NCBI GenBank assembly: GCA_005772895.1
Contig: SXIH01000009.1
Location: 1-44,120 of the forward strand
Direction: 5' to 3'
From: Bacteroidota bacterium
GTDB taxonomy: Bacteria; Bacteroidota; Bacteroidia; 2-12-FULL-35-15
DNA length: 44,120 nt
The notes under the pieces are model-generated. The model was not told the DNA's origin, made no database searches, and worked only from the letters and a program-made list of their open reading frames with translations. The translations under genes were made by a program, and so were the position numbers. The stretch's first letter is position 1, and each line of letters starts with the position of its first letter. Below, one piece after another: positions 25,501 through 32,961 of the stretch.

Positions 25501-27003
25501 ACGTATTATAAGTTCACTCATGATATTGTAATTGAAAGTGGTTCGTTTGGTATTGAAGGAATGACTATTTATGATATGCCTCATAATAATAAAGCGGTTG
25601 TTAACGGAAAAGTATATCATGATAATTTTAAAAATTTTCAGCTCGATTTTGATATTCGTACAAATAAATTTATGTGTTTGAATACTACTGAAGCAGATAA
25701 TAGTTTGTATTACGGACAAGCATATGTAACAGGGATTGTCAATATTTTCGGTTTTGTAAATAATGAATTATTGATTGATGCGAATGTAAAGACAGAAAAA
25801 ATCACATCGAATGATAAAACAGATAAGGTAAACTTCCTTTCAAAAACTGAACTTACGAAAGTGTTTATTCCTTTAGGAGGAACAACAGAAGTAACACAAA
25901 ATAATTTTATTACGTTCATCAAAAAAGACAGTTCATTAAAAGTGAATGATAACTACCAAGTTTCATTGGGCGGTATGGTTTTAAATTTTGATTTGGATGT
26001 TACGCCTGATGCTGAGATTCAATTAATATTTGATCAAAAGGTTGGAGATATTATTAAGGCAAAGGGAAGTGGTAATTTGAATTTAAAAATTGATAAAGGA
26101 GTTTTTAAAATGTATGGTGATTATTTAATTGAAAATGGAGATTACTTATTCACGCTTCAGAATATTATCAATAAAAAGTTTGACATCAAAAAAGGAGGAA
26201 CAATTAAATGGAGCGGAGTGCCATACAAAGCAGATTTAAATATTAGTGCAGTGTATAAAGCAAGAGCAAGTATCAAAACATTTTTCCCCGAAGATTCAAC
26301 CAATACAGCCTATAAAAAACGTTATCCTGTAGATGTTGTGATGAATATGACGAGCGATTTATTGTCACCTGAAATTGAATTTGAAATTGGATTACCTACT
26401 GTTGATGCAGCTACACGTCAAACTGTTATGAGTTATATTAATAATGATGCGGAAGAAAACCGACAAGTATTTTCATTATTGATTCTAAATAGTTTTGTTA
26501 CACCATATCAATTAAGTAATTCTGGTAGTGGAGGACCAACGGTAGCAGATGGAGTTAACTCCAATACAAGCGAAATGCTCTCCAACCAATTGAGTAATAT
26601 GCTTAGCAAAATAAGTAACGACTTTGATATTGGTGTAAATTATCGTCCCGGTGATGCCATTACAAAAGATGAATTGGAAGTTGCATTATCTACTCAATTA
26701 TTTGATGATAAACTTACAGTTGAAGGAAATATAGGAAACAATTCTAATTCGCAAAATGCGAATAGTGTGGTTGGTGATGTGAATATTGACTATAAATTAA
26801 CTGAGGATGGTAAAGTGAGAGTAAAAGCGTTTAATAAAGCAAACGATAATAGTCAAGCGGCAATTAATGGTGCATACACACAAGGTGTTGGAATATTTTA
26901 CAGAGAAGAATTTAATACAATTGGAGAATTGTATAAACAATATTTGCATACCATAAAAGGGTGGAAGGGGAGTGGAAAAAAAGAAGAAGAAACTACTCCG
27001 TAA
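22558..27003 (+). CDS. TamB-like translocation and assembly module protein
   Basis: A 1481-residue envelope protein. An N-terminal hydrophobic anchor precedes long beta-rich AsmA/TamB-like repeats (KVVIGSVDIEFFKKIVLEDIYIEDL at the start). The C-terminal 400 residues match the TamB domain (DUF490): GSGNLNLKIDKGVFKMYGDYLIENGDYLFTL, then GGTIKWSGVPYKADLNISAVYKARAS. TamB-type proteins bridge the periplasm in lipid transport or outer-membrane assembly. The TTG at 22558 trims the membrane anchor: the frame is open back to 22492, adding ILFRFLSLIIFVLL-type sequence but no ATG, GTG or TTG. ATT 22504 (IKKLSNILFRF) would give a full anchor. The true start is uncertain. Confidence 0.85.
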   Translation: MLLVFLLIQVRSVQVYAGHKAAEYLSSKLNTKVVIGSVDIEFFKKIVLEDIYIEDLHHDTLLYSKKLKVDINKLDFEKHQLFVSSIMLLNTKSKLIKYAKEDDLNLQFIIDLFVDSDTTKKTPSKAWEIRFDEVTMVNTDFTYRSEHDTLETTGVNYFDLNVRKVNGRLTDIQFEEDTIHATIDYLSAIEKSGFELQNFSSYVNVSPIGIKLDELKIKTPESTISTDLSFKYPNYRAFKDFINKVRIKAEFDNSQVEINDIAYFAPQLKGIYRNITISGKVSGKVSDLKGKDMDLKIAEHAEFIGDVTMTGLPKIDETLFYLNVEKLTTNYSDLKELPIPPFENNKKLNVPANLAKLGKMNFKGTFTGLYNDFYAYGDFSSALGSLSSDLSVRHDEQKDKAVYKGKLKSRSFDFGKFLDAKLLGKATMDVNIDGEGFTLEDVAAKLTGSVKTVEFNNYTYQNVAVEGTIAKQIFKGKLNVKDDNIDFDFIGDVDFTGKLPKLDFITTLNRANLTALQFVKSDKKMELSTQLLINVTGNNVDNLIGFISFDNTIYNENDKLYKLSVFELNLDNESGVKSIKLLSDFVDARIKGQFEVLELQNAFTKVLSTYIPSYFDNKTITNNSVQNFDYSFLFKKTETILSLLAPTVKIAPKTLIKGNFNSTSKQFTLSGNSDKISFSDVVFKNLSAIGATTNDRLDFSVSSERLLLTDSLGLTDFGIHTITRSDSVNMQLVWNSRTEREYRGDVKSFLNFKPNNKIEFKILPSVVIISDSVWNVDKDNYVVIDTSHINIKALTFEHENQLISLNGIVSEDKNDQLKVKLEEFNLEHINLFTSQAGLNLKGFANGETIINNVYNNVVLTSDLDFKALYINNNEIGKGDVASVWDQTKDALYLHGSFTQNEIPNISFAGYYYPKKEENNLDMELNLQAVRMQMLLPYVKDFCSEFDGLLSGSMTIKGSTKKPEVNGLLNVNANKVRVNYLNTYYKFTHDIVIESGSFGIEGMTIYDMPHNNKAVVNGKVYHDNFKNFQLDFDIRTNKFMCLNTTEADNSLYYGQAYVTGIVNIFGFVNNELLIDANVKTEKITSNDKTDKVNFLSKTELTKVFIPLGGTTEVTQNNFITFIKKDSSLKVNDNYQVSLGGMVLNFDLDVTPDAEIQLIFDQKVGDIIKAKGSGNLNLKIDKGVFKMYGDYLIENGDYLFTLQNIINKKFDIKKGGTIKWSGVPYKADLNISAVYKARASIKTFFPEDSTNTAYKKRYPVDVVMNMTSDLLSPEIEFEIGLPTVDAATRQTVMSYINNDAEENRQVFSLLILNSFVTPYQLSNSGSGGPTVADGVNSNTSEMLSNQLSNMLSKISNDFDIGVNYRPGDAITKDELEVALSTQLFDDKLTVEGNIGNNSNSQNANSVVGDVNIDYKLTEDGKVRVKAFNKANDNSQAAINGAYTQGVGIFYREEFNTIGELYKQYLHTIKGWKGSGKKEEETTP

Positions 27004-27009
27004 AATTCC

Positions 27010-28221
27010 TTACTCAATTTTCAAGGAGTGTCCCATTTTATCTCTTTTAGTTTGCAGATAAAATTTATTGTGTTCGTTTGATTCAATTTCAATAGAAACA
27101 TTATCAACTATTTCTAATCCATATCCAATAAGTCCGGCACGTTTTTTTGGATTATTACTCATCAATCTTATTTTTGATACTCCAAGATCTCTTAATATTT
27201 GCGCACCAACACCATAATCACGTTCATCAGATTTAAATCCTAAATCTTCGTTTGCTTCAACTGTATCACGTCCTTCTTCTTGCAATTTGTATGCTTTCAA
27301 TTTATTCATCAATCCAATTCCACGACCTTCTTGATTCATATAAACAATTACGCCCTTTCCTTCTTTTTCAATCATCTCCATTGATTTATGAAGTTGTGGA
27401 CCGCAATCACATCTGCAAGAACCAAAAATATCACCAGTTAAACATGATGAGTGAACTCTTACTAAAATAGGTTCATCTTTTTCCCATTTTCCTTTTGTTA
27501 ATGCTAAATGTTCTTGGTCGTTTGTTGTTTGTCGATATGCTACCAAATCAAAATTGCCCCATTGTGTTGGCATTTTCACTTCCACATCTTTTGTGATGAT
27601 ACTTTCATTTTTTATTCTGTAAGCAATTAAATCTTCAATTGAAATAATTTTTAGATTGTGCTTTTTTGAAATTTCTATCAATTCAGGCAAACGTGCCATT
27701 GTTCCATCTTCATTCATTATTTCAACCAAAGCACCAGCAGGTTCAAATCCGGCTAAACGAGCTAAATCAACCGTTGCTTCTGTATGCCCCGCTCTTCGTA
27801 GAACCCCACCATTTTTTGCTTTTAAAGGGAAAATATGTCCTGGCTTACCAAATTCTTCAGGTTTAATACTTGGATTTATAAGTGCTTGTACTGTTTTCGA
27901 ACGATCAGAAGCGGAAATACCTGTAGTGCAACCGTATCCTAATAAGTCAACTGAAACAGTAAATGCAGTTGAATGTTCTGCTGTATTATTTGTGACCATC
28001 ATTTCTAAACCCAATTCAGAACAACGTGCTTCTGTAATAGCAGCACAAATTAGTCCGCGCCCATGTGTAGCCATGAAATTAATTACTTCAGGAGTAACAT
28101 TTTGAGCAGCAGTAAGAAAATCACCTTCATTTTCACGACTTTCATCATCCACTACAATAATCACCTTTCCCGCTTTCAAATCGGTAATTGCTTCTTCAAT
28201 GGTATTTAAAATAGATTTCAT
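27010..28221 (-). CDS. ribBA: Bifunctional 3,4-dihydroxy-2-butanone-4-phosphate synthase / GTP cyclohydrolase II
   Basis: A 403-residue fusion that makes both riboflavin precursors. Residues about 1-205 are the RibB part: [72 protein letters not shown]. Residues about 206-403 are GTP cyclohydrolase II with the zinc cysteines in [17 protein letters not shown] (C-x10-C-x-C), NQEGRGIGL and the C-terminal [16 protein letters not shown]. The frame is open up to 28251, but ATG 28221 ([12 protein letters not shown]) fits family starts and sits 18 nt after a TATCTTTG -7 element. I see no FMN riboswitch in the leader. Confidence 0.96.
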   Translation of the reverse strand: MKSILNTIEEAITDLKAGKVIIVVDDESRENEGDFLTAAQNVTPEVINFMATHGRGLICAAITEARCSELGLEMMVTNNTAEHSTAFTVSVDLLGYGCTTGISASDRSKTVQALINPSIKPEEFGKPGHIFPLKAKNGGVLRRAGHTEATVDLARLAGFEPAGALVEIMNEDGTMARLPELIEISKKHNLKIISIEDLIAYRIKNESIITKDVEVKMPTQWGNFDLVAYRQTTNDQEHLALTKGKWEKDEPILVRVHSSCLTGDIFGSCRCDCGPQLHKSMEMIEKEGKGVIVYMNQEGRGIGLMNKLKAYKLQEEGRDTVEANEDLGFKSDERDYGVGAQILRDLGVSKIRLMSNNPKKRAGLIGYGLEIVDNVSIEIESNEHNKFYLQTKRDKMGHSLKIE

Positions 28222-28239
28222 GCTTATTGTTTGAGGGTA

Positions 28240-28247
28240 CAAAGATA
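28240..28247 (-). promoter_or_regulatory. Promoter -7 element (TATCTTTG) for ribBA
   Basis: The minus strand reads TATCTTTG, matching TAnnTTTG, 18 nt before the ribBA ATG. The short distance leaves no room for an FMN riboswitch. No clear -33 TTG is seen. Confidence 0.5.
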
Positions 28248-28332
28248 GCAAAAAATACTTGTTTTGCTTTATTTATGGAGATAGTGAGGGTTGGGAATGA
28301 AAGTAAAACCTAGTATTGACAAGTGTTTGATA

Positions 28333-28956
28333 TTACTTATATAAAATTTTAGTTATTGTAACTCCTAATCCATAGCCCTCATAATACGGATTATGTGGTC
28401 CTGAGCCCTGTCCATTGGATACGTGCATCCATTTTGTGCACAATTTTAAAGTGATATTTTCATTCATTTTATATCCAAAATCAACACCAGCGCGTAACAT
28501 AAAATTGTATAAGTCACCTCCAGGAGGAAAGTTTTTACCATAAAATATAGCGCCTGCTGATGCTGTTCCTGAAACAGAAAAACGATTCATTTCGAAAATA
28601 TTCTGACTGAATTTTAAAACAGGGCCAGCACCAAACGCTGCTGTTTTTATATAAACCAAATTGTTGTTGGTTGAAGTATACCAATCGAGAGAAGTTCCCC
28701 ATGCATATGTTGCAGTCAAACCAACATCAATATTTAATTTTGCTTTTTTAAAATAGTTTGTCCAGAAAAGTGCATTTAAAGAGGTAGTATGAATGGTTTG
28801 ATAATTACTGGAAGGCCAAATGAATTCAGGTCCAATTTCAATTTTTGCTTTGATAGATTTTGGTAAAACCGCACTATTTTCTTGTGAGAATAATTGATTT
28901 ACATTCATAAAGAAAAAATATATCAAGCAAAAAAATGTTCTAAGAATTGAATTCAT
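28333..28956 (-). CDS. PagL-like acyloxyacyl hydrolase / lipid A 3-O-deacylase family barrel
   Basis: A 207-residue outer-membrane protein with a signal peptide (about 1-25, ending LFSQ). The strands alternate as in a small beta barrel. Near the C-terminus, KWMHVSNGQGSGPHNPYYEGYGLG contains the PagL-type HxSN motif (His178, Ser180, Asn181), with Glu193 as a candidate third catalytic residue. PagL removes a 3-O acyl chain of lipid A in the outer leaflet; Bacteroidota homologues are usually only named acyloxyacyl hydrolase, and activity is not proven. The gene reads alone on the minus strand between ribBA and a tRNA. A near-palindrome ATGATAATTATCAT lies about 75 nt upstream. Confidence 0.78.
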   Translation of the reverse strand: MNSILRTFFCLIYFFFMNVNQLFSQENSAVLPKSIKAKIEIGPEFIWPSSNYQTIHTTSLNALFWTNYFKKAKLNIDVGLTATYAWGTSLDWYTSTNNNLVYIKTAAFGAGPVLKFSQNIFEMNRFSVSGTASAGAIFYGKNFPPGGDLYNFMLRAGVDFGYKMNENITLKLCTKWMHVSNGQGSGPHNPYYEGYGLGVTITKILYK

Positions 28957-29030
28957 TTAGTTTTCTTGTTAGAATAAAGGACTAAATTATTTTTATGTCA
29001 GGAAGTTGAGTATGAAGTGTGTCAGGAAAG

Positions 29031-29050
29031 ATTATGATAATTATCATGAT
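29031..29050. promoter_or_regulatory. Possible operator: near-perfect palindrome upstream of PagL-like gene
   Basis: ATGATAATTATCAT (29034-29047) is a perfect 14-bp palindrome that extends with one T-G mismatch to 20 nt. It lies 78 nt before the PagL-like start, in AT-rich DNA where palindromes are easier to find by chance. Confidence 0.3.
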
Positions 29051-29058
29051 TGAAAATC

Positions 29059-29089
29059 CAATAGAAGTATAAAGCGGGTGTTTATTTAC
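29059..29089 (-). other. Remainder of the spacer between PagL-like gene and tRNA-Met
   Basis: The 235-nt stretch 28957-29191 contains the palindrome above and the tRNA terminator. I see no reading frame or RNA gene in the rest. Confidence 0.35.
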
Positions 29090-29158
29090 CTCGGAATTAT
29101 GACTATTAGTCAAATTTTTTCATACAAAACAATATGAAAATTGAAGTTAAATAGAAAT

Positions 29159-29189
29159 AGGAAAGCCCCTGATTATCAGGGGCTTTCCT
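29159..29189 (-). terminator. Terminator-like hairpin after tRNA-Met
   Basis: A 14-bp perfect stem AGGAAAGCCCCTGA / TCAGGGGCTTTCCT with loop TTA starts 3 nt beyond the tRNA 3' end on the minus strand. The following minus-strand sequence (ATTTCTATTT) is T-rich but interrupted. The stem is symmetric and could work in either direction. Confidence 0.7.
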
Positions 29190-29191
29190 CG

Positions 29192-29265
29192 TAGCGAGAT
29201 CGGGAGTTGAACCCGAGACCTCAGGGTTATGAATCCTGCGCTCTAACCATCTGAGCTACCTCGCC
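29192..29265 (-). tRNA. tRNA-Met (CAU anticodon)
   Basis: The 74-nt cloverleaf read on the minus strand has acceptor GGCGAGG paired with TCTCGCT and discriminator A. The D-arm is AGCTCAGATGGTTAGAGC, the anticodon loop is TTCATAA with CAT, and the T-arm is TCGGG-TTCAACT-CCCGA. CCA is not encoded. CAU could also be initiator tRNA or a lysidine-modified tRNA-Ile; the anticodon stem lacks the three G-C pairs of initiators, so elongator Met is the working call. Confidence 0.92.
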
Positions 29266-29283
29266 ATATGGTTTTTGAGGGCG

Positions 29284-29291
29284 CAAATATA
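29284..29291 (-). promoter_or_regulatory. Promoter -7 element (TATATTTG) for tRNA-Met
   Basis: The minus strand carries TATATTTG, 18 nt before the tRNA 5' end, an ordinary distance for a tRNA promoter. No TTG -33 was found at standard spacing. Confidence 0.5.
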
Positions 29292-29405
29292 GTGTTTATC
29301 TTTTCATAATAAATAGGCACTTTAAATATTTTTAACAAAACACCAATATTGGAAGATTGATAATTTTTTATATATTGCGTGAGATTTGTTTAAAGTACAA
29401 TTCAG

Positions 29406-30461
29406 ATGGCAAAGAAGAAAAATTCGCCTAAAAAGGTGAAAAAAAATATAAAATCGGCTAAATCAAAGCCAGTGAAGAAGGCAAAGGTTACCAAACCTGC
29501 TAAAAAGTCGCCCCCTAAACCTGCCCGTCCGAAAGGCGGGAAGACTGCTAAGCCTGTAAAGTCAGCTAAACCCAAAGCAAAAAAGGTAGTTAAACCCATT
29601 AAAAAGAAGGTATCTAAACCAATTGCTAAACCTGCCCGTCCGGTAGGCGGGAAAGTTGTTAAAGTTGCGCCTAAAAAAGCTGTTAAACCAACCCCGAAGG
29701 GATCCAATGGGACAAAAGTTGTTAAAAAGCCAATTGCAAAAGTTGAGATTGTTAAATCTAAAGGCTCAAATAAGCCTTTGAAAGAAGAAAAAATTGTGAA
29801 ATTGGCAGTAAAGACTACAGAAAAAGAAAGTATCAAGCCCTCAAAAGATAAGAAACCAAGAGGAAAAGGTGGAAGAAAGCCGAAAAGAAAAGATGGAGAA
29901 GATGATGAACCTGAAATTGTTCACGATGAATTGATTGAACAATTGATTCAAAGCACAAAAAAGAAAAAGGCTGGTCCGAAAGTTCCAAAAATTTTGAAAA
30001 CTTTTGTGAATCCAATGACTTCGCTTACTGTTGCACCTGAGAACGCAGGAAAAAAAGGAGGATCAATTCCCAAAAAAGAACCAAAAGGAAAATTCGAATT
30101 AGAATATGTGATTCGTACTTCTGCGGGTATACTTTATGAATTTATTACTACACCTAGTGGTTTATCTGAATGGTTTGCTGATGATGTGAACATTCGTGAT
30201 GGGATATTTACTTTTTTCTGGGATGGAAGCGAACAAAAAGCAAAATTGCTTGGTTTTAAAGAAGAAAAATTTATTCGATTGAGTTGGATTGACAAACCAG
30301 ATGGAATGTATTTTGAATTCCGTATCGAAAAAGATGAACTTACCGGTGATATTTCATTGATCATTATAGATTTTGCTGATGAAGCAGCTGATATGCAAAC
30401 ATCTAAGCTTTTGTGGGATAGTCAAGTGAATAAATTGTTGGGTGTTTTAGGCTCTAATTAA
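29406..30461 (+). CDS. START-like domain protein with long histone-H1-like basic tail
   Basis: A 351-residue protein in two parts. Residues 1-225 are low-complexity and rich in Lys, Pro and Ala (repeated KPAK/KPVK units) and include an AT-hook-like PRGKGGRKPKRK at 151-162. Residues about 229-351 match the Bacteroidota START-like domain: FELEYVIRTSAGILYEFITTPSGLSEWFADDVN, FFWDGSEQKAKLLGF, YFEFRIEKDELTGDISLIIIDFADE. The usual family members are about 130 residues and lack the tail. The START-like fold suggests a hydrophobic ligand pocket and the tail suggests binding to DNA or another polyanion; both are inference. Within the tail, two palindromic DNA repeats are read in frame as PARPKGGK and PARPVGGK. 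Confidence 0.8.
   Translation: MAKKKNSPKKVKKNIKSAKSKPVKKAKVTKPAKKSPPKPARPKGGKTAKPVKSAKPKAKKVVKPIKKKVSKPIAKPARPVGGKVVKVAPKKAVKPTPKGSNGTKVVKKPIAKVEIVKSKGSNKPLKEEKIVKLAVKTTEKESIKPSKDKKPRGKGGRKPKRKDGEDDEPEIVHDELIEQLIQSTKKKKAGPKVPKILKTFVNPMTSLTVAPENAGKKGGSIPKKEPKGKFELEYVIRTSAGILYEFITTPSGLSEWFADDVNIRDGIFTFFWDGSEQKAKLLGFKEEKFIRLSWIDKPDGMYFEFRIEKDELTGDISLIIIDFADEAADMQTSKLLWDSQVNKLLGVLGSN
29520..29651. repeat. Two in-frame palindromic repeats in the START-like gene tail
   Basis: CCTGCCCGTCCGAAAGGCGG (from 29520) and CCTGCCCGTCCGGTAGGCGG (from 29631) are near-identical 21-nt units. Each can fold as CCCGTC...GGCGGG. They are 111 nt apart, in the same frame, and markedly more GC-rich than the surrounding AAR codons. 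A shorter CCCCGAAGGG palindrome follows at 29692-29701. Confidence 0.7.
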
Positions 30462-30477
30462 TTTTTATTCTTTTGAT

Positions 30478-31131
30478 GTGAAAGCCATCCTAAAAAACAA
30501 TCTTTCATTTTTAGTACCCTATTTTCTTTTTCTCCTGATTGGTGCTGTCGTTATTTTTGTTAATTCTAAAGCAGAAACACATCTTTCAATCAATTCATTT
30601 CACAATTCATTTTTTGATACAGTTAATACTTACACCACATATTTAGGAGATGGCTTTACAGCTGCTCTTTTGATTTTGATGATGTTGGCTGTTAAGTATC
30701 GTTATTTTATAATTCTTGCTTTATCTAATGTGGTTTCTGCTTTGATTGCTCAAGCATTAAAGCATTTTGTTTTTAATGATGTTGTGCGACCAAAGAAATT
30801 TTTTGAAGGAATTCAAGATTTATATTTTGTTCCTGGAATAGAAAATCATATGTTTAATAGTTTCCCATCAGGACATACTACTTGTGCATTTGCTTTATAT
30901 ATGTCGTTTGCCTTACTTACTAAAAATCGCTTTTATAAATTGTTATTTTTAATGCTAGGTTTACTTACCGGGTATTCCCGAATATACTTATCGCAACATT
31001 TTTTCGAAGATGTTTATGCCGGTTCTATTATTGGAGTTTCTACTTCTATAGTTGTTTTCTATTTTGTTCAGAAGAAAAATCATCCTTGGATGGAAAATTC
31101 TCTTGTAAATTTCTTCAAAAATGAACGCTAG
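30478..31131 (+). CDS. PAP2 family membrane phosphatase
   Basis: A 217-residue integral membrane phosphatase with about five or six hydrophobic helices. The three catalytic motifs are present: K-x8-RP (Lys95 to Arg104-Pro105 in LKHFVFNDVVRP), PSGH (Pro130 to His133 in FPSGHTTCAF), and SR-x5-H-x3-D (Ser167, Arg168, His174, Asp178 in YSRIYLSQHFFEDVYAG). Such enzymes dephosphorylate undecaprenyl pyrophosphate, phosphatidic acid or lipid A; the substrate here is not known. The start is GTG at 30478. The stop overlaps the next gene by 11 nt. The adjacent GT39 transferase uses polyprenyl-phosphate sugars, which makes a lipid-carrier recycling role plausible. Confidence 0.88.
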   Translation: MKAILKNNLSFLVPYFLFLLIGAVVIFVNSKAETHLSINSFHNSFFDTVNTYTTYLGDGFTAALLILMMLAVKYRYFIILALSNVVSALIAQALKHFVFNDVVRPKKFFEGIQDLYFVPGIENHMFNSFPSGHTTCAFALYMSFALLTKNRFYKLLFLMLGLLTGYSRIYLSQHFFEDVYAGSIIGVSTSIVVFYFVQKKNHPWMENSLVNFFKNER

Positions 31132-32755
31132 TGCACTCAGATATAACATTGTTATAACTTTAGGTGCATTATTATTATTTGTCCCGTTTTTAGGTGCTGT
31201 ACATTTATTTGATTGGGATGAAATTAATTTTGCAGAATGTGCCAGAGAAATGCTGGTAACTCAAGATTATTTCTCAGTTAAAATAAACTACCAAGCCTTC
31301 TGGGAAAAGCCTCCCATTTTTATTTGGATGCAAGCACTTTCAATGAATGTGTTTGGTGTAAATGAATTTGCTGCACGATTGCCTAATGCTATTTGCGGAG
31401 TTGTTACATTGCTTGTTCTCTTTAATATTGGCAGACGATTAGTTGATGAGCGTTTCGGACTATTGTGGGTATTAGCATACGCAGGTTCATTCCTTCCTCA
31501 TTTTTATTTTAAATCAGGAATCATTGATCCATGGTTTAATCTTTTTATTTTTTGTGGAATTTATTATTTTATTGTTTTTACAAATAATAAAAGTACACGA
31601 CTCTTAATTTTATCAGCTTTATTTATTGGATTAGGAATTCTAACCAAAGGTCCCGTTGCCGGATTGGTATTTGGATTATGCGTTGGAGTATTTTGGACTT
31701 TAAAACGTTTTCAATCCATTATGAGTGTTAAACACATTATCATTTATGGTTTGGCTGTTGCTTGTGTTGGTGGTTTGTGGTTCTTAATGTTGTATTTAAC
31801 TGGACATGCTGAAATCATCAAAGAATTTTTTGTATACCAAATCCGTTTGTTAAATACCCAAGATGCTGGACATGGTGGTCCGTTTTTTTACCATTGGATT
31901 GTTTTGTTGATTGGTTGTTTTCCTTTATCCATATTTGCTTTAAGAGCATTCAGAAGAAGCTCTTATGATACGCCTTATCAAAAACATTTTAAGTTGTGGA
32001 TGATGATTTTGTTTTGGGTGGTGTTGATTTTATTTAGTTTGGTTAAAACTAAAATTGTTCATTATTCATCTTTGTGTTATTTTCCTTTGAGTTTTTTAGG
32101 CGCTTATGTAATGTATAAGTTGGTTAGCGGAGAAATGAAGTGGAAAAAAAGTACAAGTATTTTATTGATTATTTTCTCTACCATAATTGGAATTGCAATT
32201 TCAGCCCTTCCAATCATCGATAAATACAAACAAAAAATTATTGATGCCGATTTAATCAAAGATATATTTGCTGTAGAAAACTTAAAAGCAACAGTTTCCT
32301 GGAGTGGAATAGAATGGTTGATTGGAATTATTTTAATTGTTGGAGTAGGAGCAATGCTGATTTTAATTAAACGAGGAAATGTAAAATGGGGAATTATTGG
32401 AATATTTATGATTAGTTTATTTGCTGTGAACATGTCTTCGGTATTGGTTGTCCCAAGAATAGAAAAATATTCACAAGGAGCAGCCATTGAATTTTATGAA
32501 TACTTGCAAGGAAAAGATTGTTATGTGGAAACGATAAGCTTCAAGAGCTACGCACATTTATTTTATTCGCACAAACAACCACAAACAAATCCTAATAGCT
32601 TTAACAGCGACTGGTTGCACCATGGTGCAATTGATAAACCAGCATACTTTGTAAGTAAGATTACTGCCTTAGAAGATGTTGCAAAATATTATCCTGAACT
32701 AAAAGAAATCTATCGCAAGAATGGATTTGTGTTTTGGATGAGGAGTGTGAATTAA
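31121..32755 (+). CDS. Glycosyltransferase family 39 (ArnT/PMT-type membrane protein)
   Basis: A 544-residue polytopic membrane glycosyltransferase. The first periplasmic loop carries the acidic catalytic motif HLFDWDEINFAECAREML (Asp31, Asp33, Glu34), followed by FWEKPPIFIWMQALSMNVFGVNEFAARLPNA, the conserved second motif of this clan. About ten more membrane helices follow, with a soluble C-terminal part of about 100 residues. ArnT/PMT-type enzymes transfer a sugar from a polyprenyl-phosphate donor to lipid A or protein on the outer side of the inner membrane. Donor and acceptor here are unknown. Translationally coupled to the PAP2 gene. Confidence 0.88.
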   Translation: MNASALRYNIVITLGALLLFVPFLGAVHLFDWDEINFAECAREMLVTQDYFSVKINYQAFWEKPPIFIWMQALSMNVFGVNEFAARLPNAICGVVTLLVLFNIGRRLVDERFGLLWVLAYAGSFLPHFYFKSGIIDPWFNLFIFCGIYYFIVFTNNKSTRLLILSALFIGLGILTKGPVAGLVFGLCVGVFWTLKRFQSIMSVKHIIIYGLAVACVGGLWFLMLYLTGHAEIIKEFFVYQIRLLNTQDAGHGGPFFYHWIVLLIGCFPLSIFALRAFRRSSYDTPYQKHFKLWMMILFWVVLILFSLVKTKIVHYSSLCYFPLSFLGAYVMYKLVSGEMKWKKSTSILLIIFSTIIGIAISALPIIDKYKQKIIDADLIKDIFAVENLKATVSWSGIEWLIGIILIVGVGAMLILIKRGNVKWGIIGIFMISLFAVNMSSVLVVPRIEKYSQGAAIEFYEYLQGKDCYVETISFKSYAHLFYSHKQPQTNPNSFNSDWLHHGAIDKPAYFVSKITALEDVAKYYPELKEIYRKNGFVFWMRSVN

Positions 32756-32771
32756 TCTTCTCGCCTATAGC

Positions 32772-32894
32772 ATGGTGTCGCAATTTGCGACACCATTAAC
32801 GAATAAAAACTTGATATCACAAATTGTGATATCAAGATAAATGAAGTTTATGGCTAAGCTGGGTAAGTTTTAAGGTCGCAATTTGCGACCTTAA
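32772..32894. repeat. Three perfect odd palindromes in tandem
   Basis: Between convergent genes lie three perfect palindromes, each with a 1-nt centre: 32772-32796 (12-bp arms, core GTGTCGCAATTTGCGACAC), 32810-32836 (13-bp arms, core GATATCACAAATTGTGATAT) and 32870-32894 (12-bp arms, core GGTCGCAATTTGCGACC). The first and third share TCGCAATTTGCGA. The second has the AT-variant TCACAAATTGTGA. No T-run follows any of them, so simple terminators are unlikely. Confidence 0.85.
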
Positions 32895-32961
32895 GATTTT
32901 GTCGAAGATTCTAAATATATATCACATGCATTTAGACACATTGTTTTTTTTCTAGTAGTAA

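Noticed and set aside
27656..28105. Plus-strand frame of 149 codons opposite ribBA
   Set aside because: ribBA is a clear full-length enzyme; the antisense frame shows no domain or leader.
28222..28332. FMN riboswitch before ribBA
   Set aside because: The -7 element is 18 nt from the start codon and none of the conserved RFN element blocks is present.
29402..29836. Minus-strand open frame of 144 codons opposite the Lys-rich tail
   Set aside because: It is the complement of AAR-rich codons, giving an artificial Phe/Leu-rich protein; the plus strand encodes a recognisable START-like domain in frame.
32772..32894. Ordinary bidirectional terminators between convergent genes
   Set aside because: None of the three palindromes is followed by a T-run on either strand, and three near-identical exact copies go beyond what termination needs.
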